A stretch of DNA of 17,371 bases from positions 1 to 17,371 of the forward strand of contig JACOVM010000115.1 of the NCBI GenBank assembly GCA_016177345.1, in the 5' to 3' direction. The notes beneath the pieces were generated by a model. The model saw nothing but the letters and a program-made list of their open reading frames with translations. It did no database searches and was not told the DNA's origin. The number at the start of each line of letters is the position of its first letter. The stretch's first letter is position 1. The translations under genes were made by a program, and so were the position numbers. The DNA comes from Candidatus Woesearchaeota archaeon (GTDB lineage: Archaea; Nanobdellota; Nanobdellia; Woesearchaeales; UBA12501). Shown here piece after piece: positions 6,340 through 13,582 of the stretch.

Positions 6340-6873
6340 ATGAAAACAAAAGATATCAAAGCAAGGATTAGGGCGTATTTCTTCCTACATCCGACAATAA
6401 GGCTGAGAGTACGCCAAATTGAGCGGGAGTTAAAAGTGCCCCTCCCCTCCGTTATTCGCTATACTAAAGAGCTAGAAAAGGAAGCTATTCTCAAAAGCAC
6501 CAAAATAGCAGGTATAACAGCCTATTCAGCAGACAGAACCTCCAAAATATATCTCCTCGAAAAGAAGCTATTCAATATTCGCCAACTAAACACCTCTGGC
6601 CTGGTCAGCTTTATGATAGAAGAATTAAGTAGCCCAGCTATTGTTGTTTTTGGCTCGTATGCTCGCGGAGAAGATATAGAACATAGCGATATTGATGTTT
6701 ATGTAGAAACAAGCTCAAAAAAGAAGCTTAACTTGGAAAAATTTGAGAAACTGCTCCAACGAAAAATTCAACTCTTCCCGTACAAAAACATCCATGAACT
6801 CGAAAACAAAGAACTGGCTAATAACATTGTCAATGGAATAATAATACATGGCTTTGTAGAGGTATTCACGTGA
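6340..6873 (+). CDS. Winged-helix MNT nucleotidyltransferase, predicted antitoxin of operon A
   Basis: A 177-residue protein with a winged helix-turn-helix at about 8-65 and a minimal nucleotidyltransferase domain at about 90-175. The catalytic signature is G105-S106 followed after ten residues by D117-I-D119 (GSYARG...SDID). The usual third acid is not obvious: the candidate strand reads K142-I-Q-L-F. In characterised MNT-HEPN pairs the MNT partner neutralises the HEPN RNase, in some systems by adding AMP to it. Here the next gene overlaps by 4 bases (GTGA) and encodes a HEPN protein, so the pair is complete. The fused DNA-binding domain and the palindrome at the promoter suggest autorepression of the operon, which also carries a secreted protease. 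Confidence 0.85.
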   Translation: MKTKDIKARIRAYFFLHPTIRLRVRQIERELKVPLPSVIRYTKELEKEAILKSTKIAGITAYSADRTSKIYLLEKKLFNIRQLNTSGLVSFMIEELSSPAIVVFGSYARGEDIEHSDIDVYVETSSKKKLNLEKFEKLLQRKIQLFPYKNIHELENKELANNIVNGIIIHGFVEVFT

Positions 6874-7322
6874 ACAAAGAAAGCACATGGGAAGAATGTA
6901 TTGAGTCAAACGCATCATTAAAGGTCACGCCTGACAAAGCAAAAGTAAAATCATTGATGGATACTGCAGCGGGAAGAATCCAGTTCCTTGCCGAAAACAA
7001 GGTCAAAGAAAGCAATGCTAACTATCTTTTCGAAAATTATTATTCTTCAGCGCTGGAAATGATGCATGCCTTGGTATTGTTGTCAGGGTATAATGTAAAC
7101 AACCATATTTGTTTAGGCTACTATCTACGAGACATTCTCCAAAAAGAACCGTTATTCAGGCTGTTTGATGATTGCCGCGTTAAAAGAAATTCACTGGTTT
7201 ATTATGGCAGAAAAATGGATTTTGAGACGGCAAAATTTGGAATTGAGAAGAGCAGGCAACTCATTTCTGAACTAAATAGCCTCCTGCATGATAAACTTAA
7301 GACTAATCATAATATGGGATAA
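6870..7322 (+). CDS. HEPN-domain protein, predicted toxin partner of operon A
   Basis: A 150-residue all-helical protein starting at GTG 6870, translationally coupled to the MNT gene by a 4-base overlap. The HEPN signature is R106-N-S-L-V-Y111-Y-G: the R-x4-H RNase motif with Tyr in place of His. The upstream helix NYLFENYYSSALEMMHALVLLSGY is typical of HEPN proteins, as is the small-polar residue after the Arg. HEPN proteins are RNases or RNA-binding partners; with Tyr at the His position RNase activity is uncertain. The protease gene follows 18 bases later without an obvious terminator or promoter, so all three should be co-transcribed. Confidence 0.72.
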   Translation: MNKESTWEECIESNASLKVTPDKAKVKSLMDTAAGRIQFLAENKVKESNANYLFENYYSSALEMMHALVLLSGYNVNNHICLGYYLRDILQKEPLFRLFDDCRVKRNSLVYYGRKMDFETAKFGIEKSRQLISELNSLLHDKLKTNHNMG

Positions 7323-7340
7323 CAATAAAAAGGAACCAAG

Positions 7341-9515
7341 ATGAAACAAACAATGATATTCATCATCGCCTTTGCCATTCTTGCAGGAGCCGCCCTTGGC
7401 CAGGCAGAACAGAAAGCAGCATTTGACAAAGCCCATCCAGAATTATTCGATTACGAGAATGGGGATTATGCCCTTATCACCGATTGGACTGGTGTCGAAT
7501 GGGACCAAATACCGCCAAGCAGAATAAGGGAGGTTCCAGAAGATCTTCTCAATTATAACAAACTCTATGCAGCGCAGCGTTTAGAAATGACAACTGGGCA
7601 GATTGCAAAGAATTTGGAAGCGATCGAAAACCTTTTTGATGATGTTGACCTTCATCGTGCTCAAGAGGCAATACAGCAAGCATACCACATCACGAGTGTA
7701 ATGATGGATGGGCCAACCAGCATAAAGAATGGAATTATGTATGGAAAGGATGATGAATACTCCCTGCCATTAGCAGGGCTTCCGCCAACAGCAGCGATTA
7801 ACGTAAAGAGCTATGGCGTCATTATTCTTATGAACGTGAACAATCCACCGGCCACGGGCACGTTTCATCTCTCGGTTATAGGCATGCAAGACATCTTGTT
7901 TCCTTCTGGCGTTCATGGAAAGGTTGATGGCGGGCAGCATGGGGATAGCCTTATTTTCCGACAAGGGACTGCTTTCATTAGGGCAAGGAGCAGTACCGAC
8001 ATTGAAGGGCTCCATATTCGCGCTGGACGTGAGGATCTTGCAGTTTATGTGGGAGATCGAGCGCAAAATGCTGAGATGTATGTGGCTAAAATGTTTGTGA
8101 ATATTAATCCAAACAACAAAAGGCTCATAGTGGCAGCAAAGGAGAAAGATGAAGAAATCGGGGACTTAAGTGATGGAATTGCTATTTCTTTTTTGAAAGG
8201 AAACCCCTTTCTTCCCGTACAGTATGACGAAAATGCTTACCTCGACGCAAGCCTTGGCACGATTACTATTGAGAACAGGGGTGAAACGATTGCGCCGCTT
8301 GTCACGATGGAAAGCCTTCGAAGCTCTAATTATTTAAGAACGCTTGAGCCAGAGCTTGAGCTAATGAACGGCAGGAATATGTTCGGCATCAAGAACGGCA
8401 AGCTCTACTCCACTGCCAGCGAACCTCTTGGTGATGAAGAGCTGATAAGCACACCCCTTATTATAAAGATGACAACACAAAAGTATGATGATGCAATAGA
8501 AGGTATTGAAAGCAAAGAGGCAGTTCTTATGCTTGAAGATGGAAAGCCTGGAAAAATTATTATGGACGACCATGATAATTATGCTGTTATTCCTGAAAGT
8601 GCCACCAAAGAAGAATCTGAATGCCATTCATGCCTCTCTAATTTTTTCAGTTCAGCAACTTTATCTTATGATACAGAGAACGGTGACTTATGGAGATACC
8701 TCAATGAGCAGAACATCCATGTTAGCGGTGATCTCCAAACTGCGCTCAGCGTCTTAAGGATGGCCATGGCACTGCCTGAAGCATTGAGAAACGAGATCAA
8801 GGAGCTTCATGTTCTTCGGAACCAAGAGCTTGCTCTTCAGTGCATGCATTACAGTTCTGCTGGCTGTGCAATATCTGACAGGGTATACATCACGCAAGAT
8901 GTTACTGACAGCACGCTCGCCCACGAGGTTGGCCATTTGTTGACGTTTAACCATGATGAAAGAGAAGAAACACCCCAAGGACGTGCTGAGAAAGCATACC
9001 AATTAGAGCTGACAAGGAAATATTCCCTTACAGATCCTGACGCCCTTTATTCCTACGAGCCAGGCCAAAGAATACATGGCAATGATGAAGGGAATAATTT
9101 GATTGAGATCCAACTAACCAATGAAGAACAGCAGAATCTTGTAAGGCTTATACAGGATAGAAAAAAAAGCAAGGCGTTCTCCTTTCGCGGGCGTTGGGAA
9201 CAAATCTCTACTAGAACGTATAGCGATGAATACCATAGCCAGCCAGACACTCATTCTTTTATTCCAAACAAGGGATGCATTACCTATTATGGCTGCTCTT
9301 CCTTTTATGAAGACGTAGCTGAATACGTTGCTCTTGTTGTTGCAGAAGAGCGGTATGGCGACTTTCGAAAAGAGCATATCATCCAGCCACCTGGTCATCC
9401 CGATCACGATCCAGCAAAGTATGACCCACGGTACAAACAGAAGCTGGATTTGCTGCTGGAATACAACTTTATCACAAAGGCAGATTATGATAAGATTTTT
9501 GAGGGAGTGACATGA
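7341..9515 (+). CDS. Secreted HExxH zinc metalloprotease-like protein, copy 1
   Basis: A 724-residue protein with a cleavable signal peptide (about 1-21, ending GAALGQA). A conserved N-terminal block follows (FDYENGDYALITDW, then PPSR and VP), then a beta-rich middle (about 120-420), an E-C428-x-S-C431 motif and a C-terminal catalytic region. H528-E-V-G-H532 is the zinc motif. E657 in YEDVAEYVAL, 125 residues after H532, is the likely third ligand (gluzincin-like, inference). Cysteine pair C646 and C652 flanks it. The C-terminal 45 residues are nearly identical to copy 2. It is encoded 18 bases after the HEPN gene, and the start has a weak Shine-Dalgarno (AAGGA). It is expected to act outside the cell; the substrate is unknown. 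Confidence 0.78.
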   Translation: MKQTMIFIIAFAILAGAALGQAEQKAAFDKAHPELFDYENGDYALITDWTGVEWDQIPPSRIREVPEDLLNYNKLYAAQRLEMTTGQIAKNLEAIENLFDDVDLHRAQEAIQQAYHITSVMMDGPTSIKNGIMYGKDDEYSLPLAGLPPTAAINVKSYGVIILMNVNNPPATGTFHLSVIGMQDILFPSGVHGKVDGGQHGDSLIFRQGTAFIRARSSTDIEGLHIRAGREDLAVYVGDRAQNAEMYVAKMFVNINPNNKRLIVAAKEKDEEIGDLSDGIAISFLKGNPFLPVQYDENAYLDASLGTITIENRGETIAPLVTMESLRSSNYLRTLEPELELMNGRNMFGIKNGKLYSTASEPLGDEELISTPLIIKMTTQKYDDAIEGIESKEAVLMLEDGKPGKIIMDDHDNYAVIPESATKEESECHSCLSNFFSSATLSYDTENGDLWRYLNEQNIHVSGDLQTALSVLRMAMALPEALRNEIKELHVLRNQELALQCMHYSSAGCAISDRVYITQDVTDSTLAHEVGHLLTFNHDEREETPQGRAEKAYQLELTRKYSLTDPDALYSYEPGQRIHGNDEGNNLIEIQLTNEEQQNLVRLIQDRKKSKAFSFRGRWEQISTRTYSDEYHSQPDTHSFIPNKGCITYYGCSSFYEDVAEYVALVVAEERYGDFRKEHIIQPPGHPDHDPAKYDPRYKQKLDLLLEYNFITKADYDKIFEGVT

Positions 9516-9544
9516 GACGAGAACGAAAAAGCAGAAAGCTTTAA
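9512..9544 (+). other. Orphan start: 10-codon frame overlapping the end of protease copy 1
   Basis: ATGA at the stop of copy 1 exactly matches the ATGA that starts copy 3 at the end of copy 2, including 24 identical bases before it. Here the frame reads MRRERKSRKL and ends in TAA inside the TATA box of operon B. It looks like the remnant of a tandem protease junction broken by operon B. Confidence 0.4.
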
Positions 9545-9550
9545 ATATAT
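9539..9550 (+). promoter_or_regulatory. TATA box of operon B
   Basis: CTTTAAATATAT, 35-46 bases before the ATG at 9585. It predicts transcription starting near 9570, within the operator palindrome. Confidence 0.6.
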
Positions 9551-9559
9551 GGCTGTTTT

Positions 9560-9586
9560 ACCATAATTTTATGGTGATACTACCAT
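9560..9586. promoter_or_regulatory. Operator of operon B with three half-sites
   Basis: ACCATAA (9560-9566) and TTATGGT (9569-9575) are perfect 7-base arms around TT. A third ACCAT (9582-9586) overlaps the start codon. The geometry parallels the left-edge MNT promoter, but the half-site sequence is different, as expected if each MNT protein has its own specificity (inference). Confidence 0.55.
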
Positions 9587-10169
9587 GAATAGAAATGATG
9601 ATGTAATCGTCCGATATCTTTTAGGGAAGAAAAATGAAGAAATAAGCATTCTTCGACTCTCAAAAGACCTTGGAACAGATTACAAAACTGTTTATTCCAT
9701 CATAAAAAGGCTTGAAAAGCAAAATAGTATACGATTAGAATCTTTTGGACAATCCAAGCGCATAAAGCTCACCCAAGAAGCCACCCCAACTATTTTTGAG
9801 GCAGAGCATAACCGACGAAAAGAGCTCTTAAAGAATAAAAATATGGCAGTCATGCTTCATGATTTTAAAGCCGCGCTCTCCTCAAAATGCTATGTCCTGC
9901 TGCTATTCGGCTCCTACGCAAAGAAAACACAAACAAGCCATTCAGATATCGATATTATGTTCATTGTTCCAGACGAAAAAGAAATGGCATTTGAAAAAGA
10001 AGTTAACATGGCGATACGTTCGTTGCCATTGCCAATACATTGCTTGGTATTTTCAGAAAAGCAATTTTTAGAAATGATACATGCTAAAGAGTCAAATGTT
10101 GGCAAAGAGGCTTTAAAAAGCAATATTGTCTTATATGGGATAGAAACATATTATGAGATGATACAATGA
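9585..10169 (+). CDS. Winged-helix MNT nucleotidyltransferase, predicted antitoxin of operon B
   Basis: A 194-residue protein: winged helix-turn-helix at about 5-62, nucleotidyltransferase core at about 98-185 with G109-S110, ten residues, then D121-I-D123. As in the other two MNT proteins, the third acid is not evident; the strand reads P150-I-H-C-L-V. It overlaps the HEPN gene by ATGA, the standard coupling of an MNT-HEPN pair. An upstream ATG at 9571 runs into a stop after five codons, so 9585 is the start. It is the first gene of a seven-gene run with no gap over 24 bases, making it the likely controller of the two proteases, the exported anchor protein and the NADH dehydrogenase. Confidence 0.85.
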   Translation: MNRNDDVIVRYLLGKKNEEISILRLSKDLGTDYKTVYSIIKRLEKQNSIRLESFGQSKRIKLTQEATPTIFEAEHNRRKELLKNKNMAVMLHDFKAALSSKCYVLLLFGSYAKKTQTSHSDIDIMFIVPDEKEMAFEKEVNMAIRSLPLPIHCLVFSEKQFLEMIHAKESNVGKEALKSNIVLYGIETYYEMIQ

Positions 10170-10708
10170 TCGACCAAAAAAGAAAAAAGCAAGCGCAGCA
10201 TAATTTTTCGCAATACTTGCAGGAAGGCCTTATCAAAAAAGAAAAGAATGAAACAGCAAAAGCGATGTACCTAAAGAATGCAGAGGTATCATTGAAACTT
10301 GCAGAGGACTGCATGAATAACCAGCTCAAGCCGCACATCTGGGTTGTTGTCATAGCTTATTATTCAATGTTTTATATCGCAAATGCTGTTTTGTTAGAGC
10401 TTGGCTATAAAATTGGCAGTAAGATGGCACATAAAGTTACTAATGATGCATTAATCACCCTTGTAATGGACAAGATAAAAAAAGAAATTCTTGATGATTA
10501 CGAAAATGCAAAAGAGGATGCCTTAGAAATAGCATCAATCAGATCAGAAGAAATTATCTCTTTTTATGAACTTGAACTAGACAAGAGATCAAAATTCCAG
10601 TATGATATGACAGAATCAATAAAAGAGCAAAAAGCACAGACATCATTAAAAAGAGCAAAGCAGTTTATGCTTGAAATGAAAAAATTACTGCTAGTATCAA
10701 GAACATAA
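10166..10708 (+). CDS. HEPN-domain protein, predicted toxin partner of operon B
   Basis: A 180-residue helical protein. The segment YYSMFYIANAVLLELGY (65-81) is the classic HEPN second helix. R141-S-K-F-Q-Y146 corresponds to the R-x4-H motif with Tyr instead of His, the same replacement as in the operon A HEPN protein although the two are otherwise dissimilar. In this branch of HEPN proteins Tyr at this place is found elsewhere (family knowledge), so it may act through substrate or RNA binding or use other residues. It is coupled to the MNT gene by a 4-base overlap and followed after 24 bases by the exported anchor protein gene. A long charged N-terminal extension (1-35) precedes the domain. 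Confidence 0.78.
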   Translation: MIDQKRKKQAQHNFSQYLQEGLIKKEKNETAKAMYLKNAEVSLKLAEDCMNNQLKPHIWVVVIAYYSMFYIANAVLLELGYKIGSKMAHKVTNDALITLVMDKIKKEILDDYENAKEDALEIASIRSEEIISFYELELDKRSKFQYDMTESIKEQKAQTSLKRAKQFMLEMKKLLLVSRT

Positions 10709-10732
10709 TAACAAACAACAAGGGGTGAAACC

Positions 10733-11350
10733 ATGAAATATCAAACAGTTGCTTGGACGATGCTGATCGTGCTGCTTTTTTGTGCAGGACTAGCGGCAGC
10801 CCAGCCGTACCATTACTACAAGATTGACCTTGAGTACCGCTTAGGCGAGGCCACCGTGAATAGCGTTACTGTCGAGCCGTCTCAGAAGGAAATGGCAGCG
10901 CCAGTTGGATTGTACATTGCAGAAGTAGTGTCCTTTGACAACCAGATCTTAAATGTTACATTCTTTGACATTCCCCTGCTTGTCTTGTATGATACTATTG
11001 ATCCAGAAACGAAAGAGATTAATGGCGGGGGACAATTTTATTTGAATGAAACGAATGTTACGGTTTACATTCCATATGATGAGAACGCTGTGGAAATCAA
11101 CATCTATGATTGGAATCTGACAAGGCTGACAAGCATTGATGTGAAAGAATATGCGCAAGGAGTGGCTGGAGAAGCAGGCAAAGAAGCGCAACCACCAATC
11201 GTTAAACCATATGTTGAGACCAAAGAAGAGATGGAACGATGGCGAAGGGAGGCAAAGGCGAGGAAAGCATGGAAGACAGCCTGGATCAGCCTTGGCGTTC
11301 TGGCAGGTATTGCTATCATCATCTGGCTATGGAGAACGAGGAAGAAATAG
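10733..11350 (+). CDS. Exported protein with C-terminal membrane anchor, unknown function
   Basis: A 205-residue protein not assigned to a family. A signal peptide at about 1-24 (cleavage near AAA-QP) is followed by a beta-rich outer domain (25-135), a charged linker (150-180) and one membrane helix (183-200) with a basic tail RTRKK. The outer domain has four N-glycosylation sequons, at N74, N105, N108 and N128, consistent with display on the archaeal surface. The start is supported by GGGGTGA eight to ten bases upstream. Its stop codon abuts the ATG of protease copy 2, suggesting the two are made together; it could anchor, present or inhibit the proteases (inference only). Confidence 0.7.
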   Translation: MKYQTVAWTMLIVLLFCAGLAAAQPYHYYKIDLEYRLGEATVNSVTVEPSQKEMAAPVGLYIAEVVSFDNQILNVTFFDIPLLVLYDTIDPETKEINGGGQFYLNETNVTVYIPYDENAVEINIYDWNLTRLTSIDVKEYAQGVAGEAGKEAQPPIVKPYVETKEEMERWRREAKARKAWKTAWISLGVLAGIAIIIWLWRTRKK

Positions 11351-13582
11351 ATGAACAAACATCTTTTTTTATTTTTTGTATTATGCACCATTCTTCTGAG
11401 CTGCAAGGCTACGCTTAGTGAAGAGCACGACACGGTAGAACAACAACTATCATTCGATCCAAAAACCTTTGATTATGAGAATGGTGATTACTCGCTCATT
11501 ACGGACTGGACTATTGTTAATTGGAACCAGATACCCCCAAGCAGGGTAAAAGAGGTTCCAGTTGACAAGCTTGTGTATGAACAGCTTGATTCAGCGCAGC
11601 GCATTGAGCTGACCCCTGAACAAATAGCTAGAAATTTTGATAACATTGAGTCGCTGACTACTGACGTCCATTGGCAAAAAGCAGAAGAGGCAATTCATCA
11701 AAAGTTTGGTGTTACCGTCAGCATAAAATATGCATCACCTGACATTTTTATCCGGGACAATGTTATTCTCATTGGGGGAGAAACACCATTGGCCCATGCA
11801 ACATTGACTGACTCAGTATACACATTAGGAGAAATTGTTGTTGCCGGGCGTGACATCACGTTTGTCCCTGCGAAGGATAAAGGAGTACACAGTATTAATC
11901 TTCCTGATGGAGACAGCCTCAGTTTAGATGCTCGTGAGGATACATACCTCATCAACGACAATACATTTACGGGATCGATGCATTATGACAAAGGAAGATG
12001 GTACATATGGCCTGGTGACAAACCGATTATTGATGGAATCTCTCTTTCCACAACATACAGCGAAACCTATGACTTATCATTTTCTGGAGATCAGCATTTA
12101 CCAGTTTATTTTGATGGACTCCCCCATGAAAGCTCTTTCTTATCAATGAATGGACAAACGAAACAGCTTTCTTACCAATTGAAAAAAGGAACTGCAACAG
12201 TCGGCCGTATTGAATTCCTCCAAGGAAATCCTTTTGTTGATGTAAAGCCTGATGATTCATTTTCACTCGATGGCAGCCGTATCTCCACTATCATGATTCA
12301 GGAACAGCGTGATGGAATAGTCCCAAAGTTAGTCGTTGGTGTGATCATGCAAGAAAACAAAGATGAATCAACAGGTGAGATCTTGCAGAATGGGAAAACA
12401 CGCTTAGTGGCTGAAAAAACAGGGGTTTCTTTTTCTCTTCTCCCTAATGGAGAGCAAAAAGGAAGTGTCCCGCTTGCAATGCTTCTGAAAGATGATAAGG
12501 GGAACCCACTGTTTACGACAACTGAAGCAACGCAAAAGCTGATTTTTGATAATTCTAACAATTTCATCATCCTCCCTGAAACTGTTCCGGAAGAGTTTAT
12601 AGAATGTATTTCTTGTGCTGAAGATTATAGCCAGAGTGTTGCCCTGTATGACTATGCTAGTTACGAACTGTTAAGCAGCAAAGGCATACAAAAATTCATA
12701 AGTACTGCAGGAAAGGACCCTATTGCACTTGCCCGTTTTATGTATTTGTTCAAAAAACTGCCGCCAAATATTCAGAATTCTGTACAAGGCATTGAACTTC
12801 TTCCACAAGATGAGGTGAATAATCGCTGCATTGGGAGTGGCATCACCATAGACACTGGAACAGAGATAGTTGCTGGTGGGTGCATAAAAGATTTTGTCGT
12901 CGTCACAACACCTGATGTATCATTTCAAACTCTGTACCATGAAACAGCCCACACTTTGACAATCCAAACATCAATAAACTGGCAAACAACAGATCAGGAA
13001 TATGAGCAAGCAATCAAAGAATACCTGTTATGGCTAAAGAACAAGTATCAGATCGATCATCTTTCATATAATTGGATAAAGGACAACAAGGTCGTAAGAA
13101 GCGAAGGACGCTATTTACCAGTAAACCAATGCAAGCAAAAACAGGAATGTATACACATGTATGATAATTATAATAGGGAGATTATCTTACCCACAGAAGA
13201 TTCGTTTGAATTATTACAGCTTCTGAACGCAAAAAAAGAAGTACCTCGCTCTATCGGGTACCGATGGCTCGACGTTGCCGGTGATGAGTATCTACCCCCA
13301 GGATACATGATAGTTACCACAGGAAGAGAACCACCAGAAAATGGCTTTGTCCGTAAGTACGGTAGTAGCAATTATCTCGAAGACATCTCTACTTTTGTTG
13401 AGCCGATTGCTAAGGAGGACCATGAATTTTTTAAGAGGAATAAGCTCATCCAGCCACCTGGCCATCCAGACTATGATCCTGCAAAGTATGATCAACGGTA
13501 CAAACAAAAGCTGGATTTGCTGCTCGAATATGGATTTATCACAAAAGAAGATTACGACAAGATTTTTGAGGGAGTGACATGA
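11351..13582 (+). CDS. Secreted HExxH zinc metalloprotease-like protein, copy 2
   Basis: 743 residues, same architecture as copies 1 and 3. The hydrophobic leader (1-22) contains LLSC at 15-18, so a lipid-anchored form is possible though the pattern is not ideal. The conserved N-block starts FDPKTFDYENGDY; E-C419-x-S-C422 is present. Zinc motif H530-E-T-A-H534, likely third ligand E677 in YLEDISTFVEP. Unlike copies 1 and 3, it lacks both cysteines just before the third ligand (F666 and S672 instead) and has its own pair in QCKQKQEC upstream. The C-terminal tail is nearly identical to copy 1. Its stop overlaps the start of copy 3 by ATGA. Substrate unknown. Confidence 0.75.
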   Translation: MNKHLFLFFVLCTILLSCKATLSEEHDTVEQQLSFDPKTFDYENGDYSLITDWTIVNWNQIPPSRVKEVPVDKLVYEQLDSAQRIELTPEQIARNFDNIESLTTDVHWQKAEEAIHQKFGVTVSIKYASPDIFIRDNVILIGGETPLAHATLTDSVYTLGEIVVAGRDITFVPAKDKGVHSINLPDGDSLSLDAREDTYLINDNTFTGSMHYDKGRWYIWPGDKPIIDGISLSTTYSETYDLSFSGDQHLPVYFDGLPHESSFLSMNGQTKQLSYQLKKGTATVGRIEFLQGNPFVDVKPDDSFSLDGSRISTIMIQEQRDGIVPKLVVGVIMQENKDESTGEILQNGKTRLVAEKTGVSFSLLPNGEQKGSVPLAMLLKDDKGNPLFTTTEATQKLIFDNSNNFIILPETVPEEFIECISCAEDYSQSVALYDYASYELLSSKGIQKFISTAGKDPIALARFMYLFKKLPPNIQNSVQGIELLPQDEVNNRCIGSGITIDTGTEIVAGGCIKDFVVVTTPDVSFQTLYHETAHTLTIQTSINWQTTDQEYEQAIKEYLLWLKNKYQIDHLSYNWIKDNKVVRSEGRYLPVNQCKQKQECIHMYDNYNREIILPTEDSFELLQLLNAKKEVPRSIGYRWLDVAGDEYLPPGYMIVTTGREPPENGFVRKYGSSNYLEDISTFVEPIAKEDHEFFKRNKLIQPPGHPDYDPAKYDQRYKQKLDLLLEYGFITKEDYDKIFEGVT

